DNA of 61,997 nucleotides, taken from assembly GCA_002471375.1 (NCBI GenBank), contig DKPV01000073.1, positions 1 to 61,997 on the forward strand, read 5' to 3'. Shown one piece after another: positions 17,943 through 25,655 of the stretch. The first letter of the stretch is position 1; each line of letters opens with the position of its first letter. Origin of the DNA: Flavobacteriales bacterium UBA7325 (GTDB lineage: Bacteria; Bacteroidota; Bacteroidia; Flavobacteriales_D; Crocinitomicaceae). Both the position numbers and the translations under genes were made by a program. The notes under the pieces were generated by a model. That model saw only the letters and a list, made by a program, of their open reading frames with translations, was not told the origin of the DNA and made no database searches.

Positions 17943-19220
17943 TTGATTTTAAGAACTGCCCTAAAATGGTATCTTTGGACAATTAAATCGAACTGGAAGA
18001 TCACAAAAGTTCTCTACATATCTTACGACGGAATGACTGATCCACTTGGCCAGTCTCAAGTTCTCCCGTACATCGCAGGTTTATCAAAAAAGGGATATGA
18101 ATTCCATTTGATCAGTTTTGAGAAAATGGATCGATTCAAATTGCATAAGAAGCACATCCGCAAATTCTGTGAAGACAATGATATCAAATGGCACCCACAG
18201 GATTATCAGTTAAATGGTGGGTTAAAAAATACAATTATGCAAGTCCGGCATATGCGTAAAATCGCCCTGTTTTTGCATAAGAATCATGACTTCAAAATAA
18301 TACATTGCCGGAGTTATATCTCAGCTCTTGTGGGTTTAAAAATGAAGCGGAAACTTGGCGTGAAATTTATTTTTGACATGCGCGGATTCTGGGCAGACGA
18401 AAGGATTGACGGGAATATATGGAGTCTTTCCAGCCCGATTTACAAAGCGATATATAAGTACTTTAAACAAAAAGAAATTCAATTTTTCGCAGAATCGGAC
18501 TATACAATTTCATTGACCGAAAATGGTAAAAATGAAATCCTTTCTTGGAAGGAATTTACAACTAATCCCCCAAAAATTAAGATTATCCCATGCTGCGTAG
18601 ATCTTGACCTATTCGATCCATCCAAAATCACGAAAATTGATAAGCAAGAACTAAAACAATCCCTTGAAATTCCTGAAGACTCCCTTGTCTTGGGTTATGT
18701 AGGGTCTATCGGGACATGGTATATGCTTTCGGAAATGCTCGATTATTTTAGGTGCCTAAAGGAATCGAATCCAAATGCATTGTTTTTATTTGTTTCAGGA
18801 GAAAACTCCGAAATGATAAAATCGGAAGCAAAAAAACATGGTATTAACCAAGATTCAATTAGGGTAACATCGACCTTACATGACAAAGTGCCACTTCATA
18901 TTTCAATTTTTGATCATTCGATTTTTTTCATTCGAGCTTCTTTCTCTAAAAAAGCATCTTCCCCTACAAAGCAAGGTGAAATAATGGCAATGGGAGTCCC
19001 ACTGATTTGTAATTCCTATATTGGGGATACAGATCGTATTGTTGAGAAATACAAATCCGGAATTGTTATAGATAAGTTCGATAACATAACCTATGCAGGT
19101 AATCTAATTGATCCTTCAAATTTTGATCCTTTAAAAATTTCGGCCGGTGCCAAAAACTATTTCTCATTAGATAAAGGCATAAGTAGTTATCTAGCTGTTT
19201 ACAAATCTGTTTGTGAATAA
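17943..19220 (+). CDS. Glycosyltransferase, GT-B fold (family 4-like)
   Basis: The protein has an N-terminal Rossmann domain opening with KVLYISYDGMTDPLGQSQ (about residue 22 on), then an HCRSYISALVGL helix, a GYVGSIGTWYMLSEML sugar-nucleotide-domain start and KQGEIMAMGVPLICN with the retaining-GT Glu. It should transfer a sugar from a nucleotide donor to a lipid-linked glycan at the inner membrane. The start is uncertain. TTG at 17943 lies 3 nt after asnB, but the first ~20 residues do not look conserved and no ATG precedes the first beta strand. A TATCTTTG at 17970-17977 falls within this leader. Its 3' end overlaps the next gene by 8 nt. Confidence 0.88.
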   Translation: MILRTALKWYLWTIKSNWKITKVLYISYDGMTDPLGQSQVLPYIAGLSKKGYEFHLISFEKMDRFKLHKKHIRKFCEDNDIKWHPQDYQLNGGLKNTIMQVRHMRKIALFLHKNHDFKIIHCRSYISALVGLKMKRKLGVKFIFDMRGFWADERIDGNIWSLSSPIYKAIYKYFKQKEIQFFAESDYTISLTENGKNEILSWKEFTTNPPKIKIIPCCVDLDLFDPSKITKIDKQELKQSLEIPEDSLVLGYVGSIGTWYMLSEMLDYFRCLKESNPNALFLFVSGENSEMIKSEAKKHGINQDSIRVTSTLHDKVPLHISIFDHSIFFIRASFSKKASSPTKQGEIMAMGVPLICNSYIGDTDRIVEKYKSGIVIDKFDNITYAGNLIDPSNFDPLKISAGAKNYFSLDKGISSYLAVYKSVCE

Positions 19221-20283
19221 GAGAATCATATTCATAGCACCCTACCCTACCTCTCAAGCTCCATCACAGAGATTCAGGTTTGAACAATATTTGGCGATTC
19301 TAGAGAATGATGGTTTTCAGGTCGAAGTACATCCTTTTTTAAGTGCAAAAGATTGGGCTCCACTTTATAAAAAAGGTTCATTCTTACGCAAGGGAATAAG
19401 TATGCTTAGAAGCTTTGCGCGACGATTTGGATTGTTATTTAAACTTAGAAAGTTCGACTCTATTTTTATTCATCGAGAAGCTTCCATGATAGGCCCACCA
19501 ATATTTGAATTTATCATTGCGAAGATTTTAAGAAGAAAGTACATCTACGATTTTGATGATGCAATATGGCTGCCAAATTATAGCGAGAGCAATGCGAAGT
19601 TTCACAAACTTAAAGCATACGGAAAGGTTAAAAGAATTATTAAATGGGCCGACAAAATATGTGTAGGTAATGAATATTTAAAGAATTATGCTGTTAAATA
19701 CAACCCCAATGTTCAAGTAATTCCAACTACAATTGATTTACTTAATGTACACAACCAAGTAACCGATGACAATTCCGAGGAGATCATTATTGGTTGGACT
19801 GGATCTCACACCACAATGAGTTATTTACCGATTATTGCCCCGGTTCTTGAACGACTAGCAAAGAATTTTCACTTTAAATTTAGAGTAATATCCAATCAGC
19901 CACCAAGCATTCATTTAGAAAACTTAGAGTTTATTGAATGGAAAAAGGAAACAGAAATTGAAGATTTAGCTGCCATATCCATTGGTATAATGCCTCTAAA
20001 AGATAACCCATGGACTCAGGGGAAATGCGGTTTTAAAGGTCTGCAATACATGGCACTTAAAATCCCTTCGGTTCTATCGAATGTTGGTGCGAACAAAGAA
20101 ATTATTTCTCATAATAACAATGGTTACTTATGTGATTCAGAAGAAGAGTGGTATCGGACTCTTTGTGAATTAATAAAAAATATTGAGCTTCGAAAATTAA
20201 TTGGCGAAAATGGATACCAAACAATAAAAAAGAACTATTCTGTAACAGCCAACAAAAGTAAATATCTCGCCCTTTTCCAATGA
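19213..20283 (+). CDS. Glycosyltransferase, GT-B fold
   Basis: The 356-aa protein begins with GTG at 19213, inside the preceding glycosyltransferase gene (8-nt overlap), giving a first strand MNKRIIFIAPYPTSQAPSQRF. Further landmarks are YDFDDAIWLPNYS (about 114-126), IGWTGSHTT (nucleotide-domain start, near 192-200), GIMPLKDNPWTQGKCGFKGLQYM and a closing helix. It is probably a retaining transferase of family 4 type. The overlap and same-strand packing point to one transcript with the upstream glycosyltransferase and with rdgB, which overlaps by 4 nt. Confidence 0.9.
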   Translation: MNKRIIFIAPYPTSQAPSQRFRFEQYLAILENDGFQVEVHPFLSAKDWAPLYKKGSFLRKGISMLRSFARRFGLLFKLRKFDSIFIHREASMIGPPIFEFIIAKILRRKYIYDFDDAIWLPNYSESNAKFHKLKAYGKVKRIIKWADKICVGNEYLKNYAVKYNPNVQVIPTTIDLLNVHNQVTDDNSEEIIIGWTGSHTTMSYLPIIAPVLERLAKNFHFKFRVISNQPPSIHLENLEFIEWKKETEIEDLAAISIGIMPLKDNPWTQGKCGFKGLQYMALKIPSVLSNVGANKEIISHNNNGYLCDSEEEWYRTLCELIKNIELRKLIGENGYQTIKKNYSVTANKSKYLALFQ

Positions 20284-20858
20284 AATTAGTCTTCGCAACA
20301 TCCAACAAAAATAAAGCCGCCGAAATCGCTAAGCTGTTACCAACGAAATATGAAGTTCTTAGTTTGAATGACATAGGACATTCTGAAGAAATCCCAGAAA
20401 CTTCTGCAACAATCGAAGGTAATGCTCAACAAAAATCGAACTACATTGTTAATCAATACTCGATGAATTGTTTTGCTGATGATACAGGTCTTGAAGTGCC
20501 ATCTTTAAACAATGAACCCGGTGTTAGATCTGCTCGCTATGCTGGCAGTGATCGATGTGACGATGAGAACCTTAAACTACTACTCGACAAGCTTAGTACA
20601 AAAAAAGATAGAAGTGCTCGATTTAGAACGGTAATATCACTTGAATTAAATGGCGCGAATTATCAATTTGAAGGTATTGTAATCGGCAAAATCCTGATAG
20701 AGAAAAAAGGCGCTAATGGGTTTGGATACGACCCAATTTTCGAGCCAGAGAACTGTGGGAGATCTTTTGCTGAAATGACCATGGATGAGAAAAACGAATA
20801 CAGTCATAGAGCCAGAGCATTTAAAAAAATGATTGATTTCCTTGAAGACACCCCCTAG
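20280..20858 (+). CDS. rdgB: XTP/dITP diphosphatase (Ham1/RdgB)
   Basis: The 192-aa protein is full length. It has FATSNKNKAAEI (5-16), the metal/substrate motif FADDTGLEV (65-73), GVRSARYAG (81-89), GFGYDPIF (148-155) and a Ser-His-Arg-Ala ending. It removes deaminated purine triphosphates (XTP, ITP, dITP) from the pool. Its ATG overlaps the stop of the upstream glycosyltransferase (ATGA), an unexpected coupling of a nucleotide-sanitation gene to a polysaccharide cluster. Confidence 0.96.
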   Translation: MKLVFATSNKNKAAEIAKLLPTKYEVLSLNDIGHSEEIPETSATIEGNAQQKSNYIVNQYSMNCFADDTGLEVPSLNNEPGVRSARYAGSDRCDDENLKLLLDKLSTKKDRSARFRTVISLELNGANYQFEGIVIGKILIEKKGANGFGYDPIFEPENCGRSFAEMTMDEKNEYSHRARAFKKMIDFLEDTP

Positions 20859-20887
20859 AAATAGAGACGTGTCTAAATCCTTAAAAT

Positions 20888-21886
20888 ATGAAAACATTAG
20901 TTACTGGCGGAGCTGGATTTATAGGAGCGCATCTTGTAAATGATCTTATTAAAATGAGGCATGACGTTGTCGTTCTTGATGATTTGAGCGGTGGATTTGA
21001 AGATAATATCAACGAGGATGCAGAGTTCGTTAAAGGCTCAATTACAGATTACGATTTGGTACTTGCTTTGTTTGATAAACACGAATTTGAATACGTTTAT
21101 CATCTGGCTGCTTATGCAGCTGAAGGTTTAAGTCACTTTATTCGTCGATTTAACTACGAAAACAACTTATTGGGAAGTATTAACCTAATAAACGCATCAG
21201 TTTTACACAAGGTTAAGTGCTTCGTTTTCACCTCATCAATAGCCGTTTATGGCGCTGCGAAACCACCGATAACTGAAGACACCTACCCTCAACCTAAGGA
21301 CCCATACGGAGTTGCTAAATTTGCAGTAGAACAAGATTTAAAAGCCGCACATGAAATGTTCGGTTTGAATTATATTGTCTTCCGTCCTCATAATGTCTAT
21401 GGCGTTTACCAAAACATTTGTGATCGATACAGAAACGTCGTAGGAATTTTCATGAACCAATTAATGCAAGGAAATTCTCTAACCGTGTTTGGTGATGGAA
21501 TGCAAACTCGAGCATTCAGCTACATAACAGATGTTTCGCCCATAATCGCTCGCAGTGTCGAAGTGAAAGAGGCCTACAACGAAGTTTTCAATTTAGGAGC
21601 CGACAAAGAATACACAGTGAAAGAACTGGCTGAGACTACAATCAAGGTGATGGGAATGTCTGAGCCTCTTCACTATTTACCTGCTCGAGAGGAGGTAGTT
21701 CATGCATATGCAGATCATACAAAGGTGAAGCACGTATTTGGTATTGGAGACTTCACCACCCTCGAAGATGGACTGAAAGACATGGCGGACTGGGCTCATT
21801 CTGTAGGAGCAAGAGAAAGCAGTGTTTTTGACAACATTGAAATACTTGAAAAACTTCCTCCGGTCTGGCTTCAAAAGGACAAATAA
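20888..21886 (+). CDS. NAD-dependent sugar-nucleotide epimerase/dehydratase (extended SDR)
   Basis: The 332-aa protein has the extended-SDR NAD motif TGGAGFIG (6-13), an acidic residue after strand 2 (LDDLSGG), TSSIAVYG and the catalytic pair Tyr140-xxx-Lys144 (DPYGVAKF). FRPHNVYG and FGDGMQTRAFSYITDV are typical of UDP-glucose 4-epimerase-like members. It likely interconverts nucleotide sugars for the adjacent cluster. The exact substrate is not readable; GalE proper and UDP-glucuronate epimerase are alternatives. It follows rdgB by 29 nt and is the last gene of the block. Confidence 0.9.
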   Translation: MKTLVTGGAGFIGAHLVNDLIKMRHDVVVLDDLSGGFEDNINEDAEFVKGSITDYDLVLALFDKHEFEYVYHLAAYAAEGLSHFIRRFNYENNLLGSINLINASVLHKVKCFVFTSSIAVYGAAKPPITEDTYPQPKDPYGVAKFAVEQDLKAAHEMFGLNYIVFRPHNVYGVYQNICDRYRNVVGIFMNQLMQGNSLTVFGDGMQTRAFSYITDVSPIIARSVEVKEAYNEVFNLGADKEYTVKELAETTIKVMGMSEPLHYLPAREEVVHAYADHTKVKHVFGIGDFTTLEDGLKDMADWAHSVGARESSVFDNIEILEKLPPVWLQKDK

Positions 21887-22069
21887 AATAGCAAACACCA
21901 AGAGTTTTATCCGTTCATTCTTTTACGAAGATGATCTCTTTTCTGAAAGGTGTAGATTAAGTGAAAACAAGATTGCACCTAGATTTTAACTGAAAAACCC
22001 TTATGTTTAAGTACTTCGCAGATTACAACTTATGGTACAACACTCAACCAAAAGCAATCTTATTGCCTT

Positions 22070-22344
22070 GTTAAAAAATCTTTCTTATTACTTCTGATTT
22101 TAATTTCATTTAACGGAACTGCTTAAAAATCAAAACGACTTAAAGTTCCAACAAGTTGTATTAAACGGTTACGGATGGTCCGAAACAGTATCGCTCTACT
22201 TTAAAGATGATCAGCGTTTTTTCTCCTATGTCTCTGGTGGTGCCGAAGCTTATGACTATAATTACCAAAGAAGGTAGGTAAAAGGAAATTTTGAACGCAG
22301 TCGCTTACGCCAAAAAGGAGTTAGACAAGCTGTTAATTGAATAA
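22070..22344 (+). pseudogene. Decayed small secreted-protein gene
   Basis: This otherwise empty stretch of about 480 nt carries three coding-like pieces in different frames. The first is a signal peptide (VKKSFLLLLILISFNGTA, from 22070). After a frame change comes a piece of about 50 residues containing VVLNGYGWSETVSLYFKDD and ending in YNYQRR. A third frame yields a plausible C-terminus, KEILNAVAYAKKELDKLLIE, before TAA at 22342-22344. Joined, they resemble one secreted protein of roughly 90 residues broken by at least two frameshifts. I do not recognise the family. No intact start with a convincing ribosome site remains. Confidence 0.5.
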
Positions 22345-22367
22345 TAGAACGTTTACTTAGACCTGAA

Positions 22368-23510
22368 TTACTCGATGATCAACTCGTACACCTCTTCATT
22401 TATCTTTAAAAAGTACACTCCTTTGTTGAGATGAGACACTGAAATCTCATTCGCTGTAGCACTCAAAGAGCCCGTTAGAACGACTTCTCCCAAAACAGAG
22501 ATCAACTCAAAATCAGTTTTTTCATTCAGATCTTCAACAGAAAAGTGTGTTGAAGTTGGGTTCGGAAAGACAACTAGTTCAGGTGTAGATGAGGTGTTAT
22601 CGAGATCTGCACTCAAACAATCAACTCTTCCGTTTATCGTATATTGAGAGAGGAAATTCCACACTTCAGTAGATGCATCAATGTCGTAATTCGTTCCAGG
22701 CGAAGGAAAAACAGCTCCAGCCCAAGTATGTGATCCTCCCGTTACTTTGAAATGAACAACATCTGCGCAATTATCACCGTTTGTGTGCGTGAACTTCTCC
22801 ACTGTTGAACCGTCATTTGTAGATGTATTCGGAATATTCTCGACTGTTGCTGTAGGATCGCAATTATTGAAATCTGCCCAGAATTGAATTACATCTGTCA
22901 CAGGCTCTGAAAATTGTGTTCCGGTGTAAATCACTGTTCCATCCGACGTTCCGTGGATTTGAACGACTGGAACTGGGTGCAAAGGATTACATGTTGGTAG
23001 TGATTGAAGCGTCATTGAACCAGTCACTGATCCGACCGCTGCAATGCGATCACTCAATTCACAGGCCAATAAAAAACTCATGAATCCACCATTCGACATT
23101 CCCGTAGAATAGATTCGCTCTTGATCGATGTTGTATGCACTTGAAAGGGAATCAATCATCGCTAATGTAAACCCAACATCATCAACATTGCTCGTCAACC
23201 AACCAACGTTAAAGTGCGTGGCTCCAGTATTGTCTACAGTCCCTTCTGGATGTACAATGATGAAACCGGCAGTATCCGCAATTGCGCGAAAATCTCCGTA
23301 AACCATCTGTTGCGAGGCATTACTCGTGTACCCGTGAAAGTTGAAAAGAATTGGAACAGCATCCGACCCTGTGTAATTCGCTGGAACATACAAAATGTAT
23401 TCTCGCTGAAGTCCACCGTGCATGATCGTTGCATTAATGGTTTGTTGACCAAAAGAGTTGGCCGAAATAAAAAGTGCGAAAAAGGCGGAAAATAAGATTT
23501 TGTTGTTCAT
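22368..23510 (-). CDS. Secreted LpqC/PHB-depolymerase-type esterase with T9SS sorting domain
   Basis: I start at 23510 (380 aa), giving the signal peptide MNNKILFSAFFALFISANSFGQ; the longer frame to 23534 would overlap the promoter. The alpha/beta-hydrolase domain (about 23-280) has the oxyanion segment LFNFHGYTSNA, the nucleophile elbow GMSNGG, a candidate acid in IHGTSDGTV and the His in GGSHTWAG. This is the pattern of the LpqC family (feruloyl/acetylxylan esterases, polyhydroxyalkanoate depolymerases). The C-terminus is a T9SS type A domain (VFPNPTSTHFSVEDL ... KGVYFLKINEEVYELIIE). It is probably secreted or surface-bound; substrate unknown. Confidence 0.9.
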   Translation of the reverse strand: MNNKILFSAFFALFISANSFGQQTINATIMHGGLQREYILYVPANYTGSDAVPILFNFHGYTSNASQQMVYGDFRAIADTAGFIIVHPEGTVDNTGATHFNVGWLTSNVDDVGFTLAMIDSLSSAYNIDQERIYSTGMSNGGFMSFLLACELSDRIAAVGSVTGSMTLQSLPTCNPLHPVPVVQIHGTSDGTVIYTGTQFSEPVTDVIQFWADFNNCDPTATVENIPNTSTNDGSTVEKFTHTNGDNCADVVHFKVTGGSHTWAGAVFPSPGTNYDIDASTEVWNFLSQYTINGRVDCLSADLDNTSSTPELVVFPNPTSTHFSVEDLNEKTDFELISVLGEVVLTGSLSATANEISVSHLNKGVYFLKINEEVYELIIE

Positions 23511-23531
23511 GAAGTAGATTTTTATGCAACT

Positions 23532-23559
23532 CAAATATACTGTTTTGATCTCAGCCCAA
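23532..23559 (-). promoter_or_regulatory. Candidate promoter for the LpqC-type esterase gene
   Basis: On the minus strand TTG (23559-23557), a 17-nt spacer and an exact TATATTTG (23539-23532) precede the ATG at 23510. The predicted start lies about 15-20 nt before the ATG and supports 23510 over 23534 as the start codon. Confidence 0.55.
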
Positions 23560-23608
23560 GATAAGTCAATAATTTTTTTTTACTTTAAGAAAATAAAAGT
23601 TCAAAAAC

Positions 23609-23934
23609 ATGTCAGAATTAAAAGTTGACATCCTGGATATATACAAAGATCTCTTTCAACGCTTTGGTTATCGCAAGACCACGCTAACGGATATTACAAA
23701 ATCTGTTGGCAAAGTGAAAACAGCTGTATACTACTATTTCATTGGGGAAGAAGAAATTTTCGCCAGACTTGTTGAAAAGGAAGCTCAATCATTCTTTGCG
23801 AAACTTCGTAAAGAGGTAATCAAGAAAAATCGCCTATTGTACAGCTTGAAAAATACGTCGATACTCGAATCATGTTGATGCAAAAGCTTTCTTCTCGCTC
23901 ATTCATTTTATGTGGCTCGATCAAAAAATACTAA
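23609..23934 (+). pseudogene. TetR/AcrR-family regulator, frameshifted and truncated
   Basis: The first 76 or so codons encode a typical TetR DNA-binding domain: LFQRFGYRKTTLTDITKSVGKVKTAVYYYF is the helix-turn-helix, followed by GEEEIFARLVEKEAQSF. Around 23820-23830 (an A-rich run) the frame is lost and the open frame ends at 23878. The +2 frame continues naturally with EKSPIVQLEKYVDTRIMLMQKLSSR, so one base is missing. That frame stops at 23934, after about 108 residues, whereas the family needs about 190. The gene thus lacks its ligand-binding domain. It sits between two divergent secreted hydrolases that it may once have controlled. Confidence 0.8.
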
Positions 23935-23943
23935 CCCTACCTT

Positions 23944-25314
23944 ATGAAAACCTTATTACTTGCCTTTAGTATTTTCAGTTTTATTGCAACATTCGCACAG
24001 ACGTACGAAATCGGTCATACAACTATAACCTTTAATGACCCCGCAAGAACTGGTGGTTTCGGATCAGGAGGAGGTTCAGGTCGCCAGATTCAGACTGAAT
24101 TGTACTATCCTGCGGACATTGCAGGCACTGATGTCAATGCCGCGATGGGAGATTTTCCTGTCATCGTATTTGGCCACGGATTCGTGATGGCCTGGGATGC
24201 CTACGAGAACATTTGGGAAGTATTGGTTGCGAAAGGCTACATCATGGTTTTTCCAAGAACAGAAGGCGGGTTTTCACCAAGCCACGATGAATTCGGAATG
24301 GACTTAGCGTTATTGATCACAAAAATGCAAGAGTTGAATATAACGACAGGATCAATTTTCGAAGGGCGCGTATCGGACAAAAGTGCAATCATGGGTCATT
24401 CAATGGGTGGAGGATCATCCTTTTTGGCTGCAGCAGGAAATACAAATATTGAAACGGTAATTGGTTTGGCTCCAGCAGAAACGAATCCATCAGCCGAATC
24501 AGCGGCTGCACAAGTTTCTGTTCCTGCCCTGGTTTTTTCAGGAAGCGGAGACGCAGTAACACCGCCTGCAGATCACCATCTTCCAATTTACAACGCCACG
24601 GCATCGACCTGCAAAAACTACGTGAGCATTACTGGAGGTGCACACTGTTACTATGCCAATTCAAACTTTAATTGCGATTTTGGTGAAGGATCATCAGGCG
24701 GAAACATAACTATTTCACGCACTGAACAACACCAAGTACTGTTTGATATTGTCACTCCTTGGCTCGATTACAAACTGAAAGGAAATTGCGCTTCCAATGG
24801 AATTTTCAATGACTTATTGCTCAACGATCCGCGCATTGTTGGAACGCAAGACTGTGCATTTACACCAATGATTACAACTGTATCAGATGGAGGATCAACT
24901 CTAACTGCCGACAATACTACGGCAACTTACCAGTGGTTGGATTGTAACAACAACTTCTCTCCCCTAGCTGGAGAAACAAACATTTCCATCACTCCGGGTC
25001 CAGGAAGCTACGCTGTTGAATTAACTGAAAACAGCTGCACGGACACATCGGATTGCTACATAATTGCAGCAAGTAGCTTAAACACATTAACAAATGAAGT
25101 GAGCGTTTATCCGAACCCTTCAAACGGAAGTTTAAGAGTAGTAGTTTCTTCCGATTCAAAGTTAAGACTCCTAGATCTCAAGGGCCGAATGGTATTTGAG
25201 GAAGAACTCGTTTCGGGTAAGCACGAACTTCGTTTAGCAGAACTAAAAGGAATCTATTTATATCAAATTCAAACAGATAAAACACATTTCGCAGGCCGAA
25301 TTATTTTTGAATGA
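23944..25314 (+). CDS. Secreted alpha/beta hydrolase (chlorophyllase/PAF-acetylhydrolase-like) with T9SS domain
   Basis: The 456-aa protein has a signal peptide (MKTLLLAFSIFSFIATFAQ), then an alpha/beta-hydrolase domain (about 20-280): FPVIVFGHGFVMAWDAYENI oxyanion region, nucleophile elbow GHSMGGG, Asp in FSGSGDAVTPP and His in TGGAHCYYA. The arrangement resembles the chlorophyllase/dienelactone-hydrolase/cutinase-like group. Residues 290-370 form an Ig-like spacer with paired Cys, and the tail (YPNPSNGSLRVVVSS ... KTHFAGRIIFE) is a T9SS type A sorting domain. Substrate unknown. It begins 9 nt after the dead TetR gene. Confidence 0.88.
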   Translation: MKTLLLAFSIFSFIATFAQTYEIGHTTITFNDPARTGGFGSGGGSGRQIQTELYYPADIAGTDVNAAMGDFPVIVFGHGFVMAWDAYENIWEVLVAKGYIMVFPRTEGGFSPSHDEFGMDLALLITKMQELNITTGSIFEGRVSDKSAIMGHSMGGGSSFLAAAGNTNIETVIGLAPAETNPSAESAAAQVSVPALVFSGSGDAVTPPADHHLPIYNATASTCKNYVSITGGAHCYYANSNFNCDFGEGSSGGNITISRTEQHQVLFDIVTPWLDYKLKGNCASNGIFNDLLLNDPRIVGTQDCAFTPMITTVSDGGSTLTADNTTATYQWLDCNNNFSPLAGETNISITPGPGSYAVELTENSCTDTSDCYIIAASSLNTLTNEVSVYPNPSNGSLRVVVSSDSKLRLLDLKGRMVFEEELVSGKHELRLAELKGIYLYQIQTDKTHFAGRIIFE

Positions 25315-25339
25315 CAAGCCTGGAGTTGGGTATCGCTCA

Positions 25340-25465
25340 CTACGTAAACTTCAAATTTTCATTACTATCACCGACAACTGACTTTTCCACTTTTGAAGGT
25401 TGTTCTTCAACCTTCTTGATTTTAGAATCCATCTCCTTCATCTTGTTATCCATGCGTTTGTGCAT
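25340..25465 (-). CDS. Possible 41-aa charged coiled-coil remnant
   Basis: On the minus strand an ATG at 25465 opens a 41-codon frame rich in Lys, Glu, Asp and Met (MHKRMDNKMKEMDSKIKKVE ...), ending with TAG at 25340-25342. The composition looks coding-like and the frame continues open upstream without a start, so it may be the tail of a broken gene. A perfect 8-bp inverted repeat (25395-25402 and 25408-25415) lies inside it and could instead be a terminator for the plus-strand hydrolase gene. Confidence 0.3.
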   Translation of the reverse strand: MHKRMDNKMKEMDSKIKKVEEQPSKVEKSVVGDSNENLKFT

Positions 25466-25655
25466 TCCTAGACACGATTCGAACTCAGAACTATTTTGAG
25501 CTGAATGATGAATACCTCGTTTTCAATAGACGCAATGCCCAATTATTAGATAGCTCCAAAAGTGCTATTCAGAACTGTAGACACCCAAATTCAGGACCAT
25601 GCAGTGCAGTTTATTACACTTTGTGAGGCTGATAAAAGAAGTTTTATTTTTTTTT
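25426..25655 (+). other. Intergenic stretch with a start-less open frame and a terminator-like hairpin
   Basis: Between the two T9SS genes (25315-25653) the plus strand has a 66-codon open frame without a usable start, ending at TGA 25624-25626 (…ELNDEYLVFNRRNAQLLDSS…). Directly after it, ATAAAA-GAAG-TTTTAT (25632-25647) followed by eight T residues looks like a weak intrinsic terminator. It may be a gene relic; I do not recognise it. Confidence 0.3.

Noticed and set aside
17970..17977. TATCTTTG as a promoter for the first glycosyltransferase
   Set aside because: The nearest TTG is 24 nt upstream, beyond usual spacing, and no in-frame start codon follows before the conserved first strand; kept only as a note.
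25395..25415. 8-bp inverted repeat as terminator of the T9SS hydrolase gene
   Set aside because: Good stem but only TTG ATTTT after it, and it lies within a possible minus-strand coding frame; too ambiguous to call.
25311..25499. 62-codon plus-strand frame overlapping the end of the hydrolase gene
   Set aside because: It is opposite the charged 41-aa minus-strand frame and has Ser/Phe/Leu-rich antisense composition.
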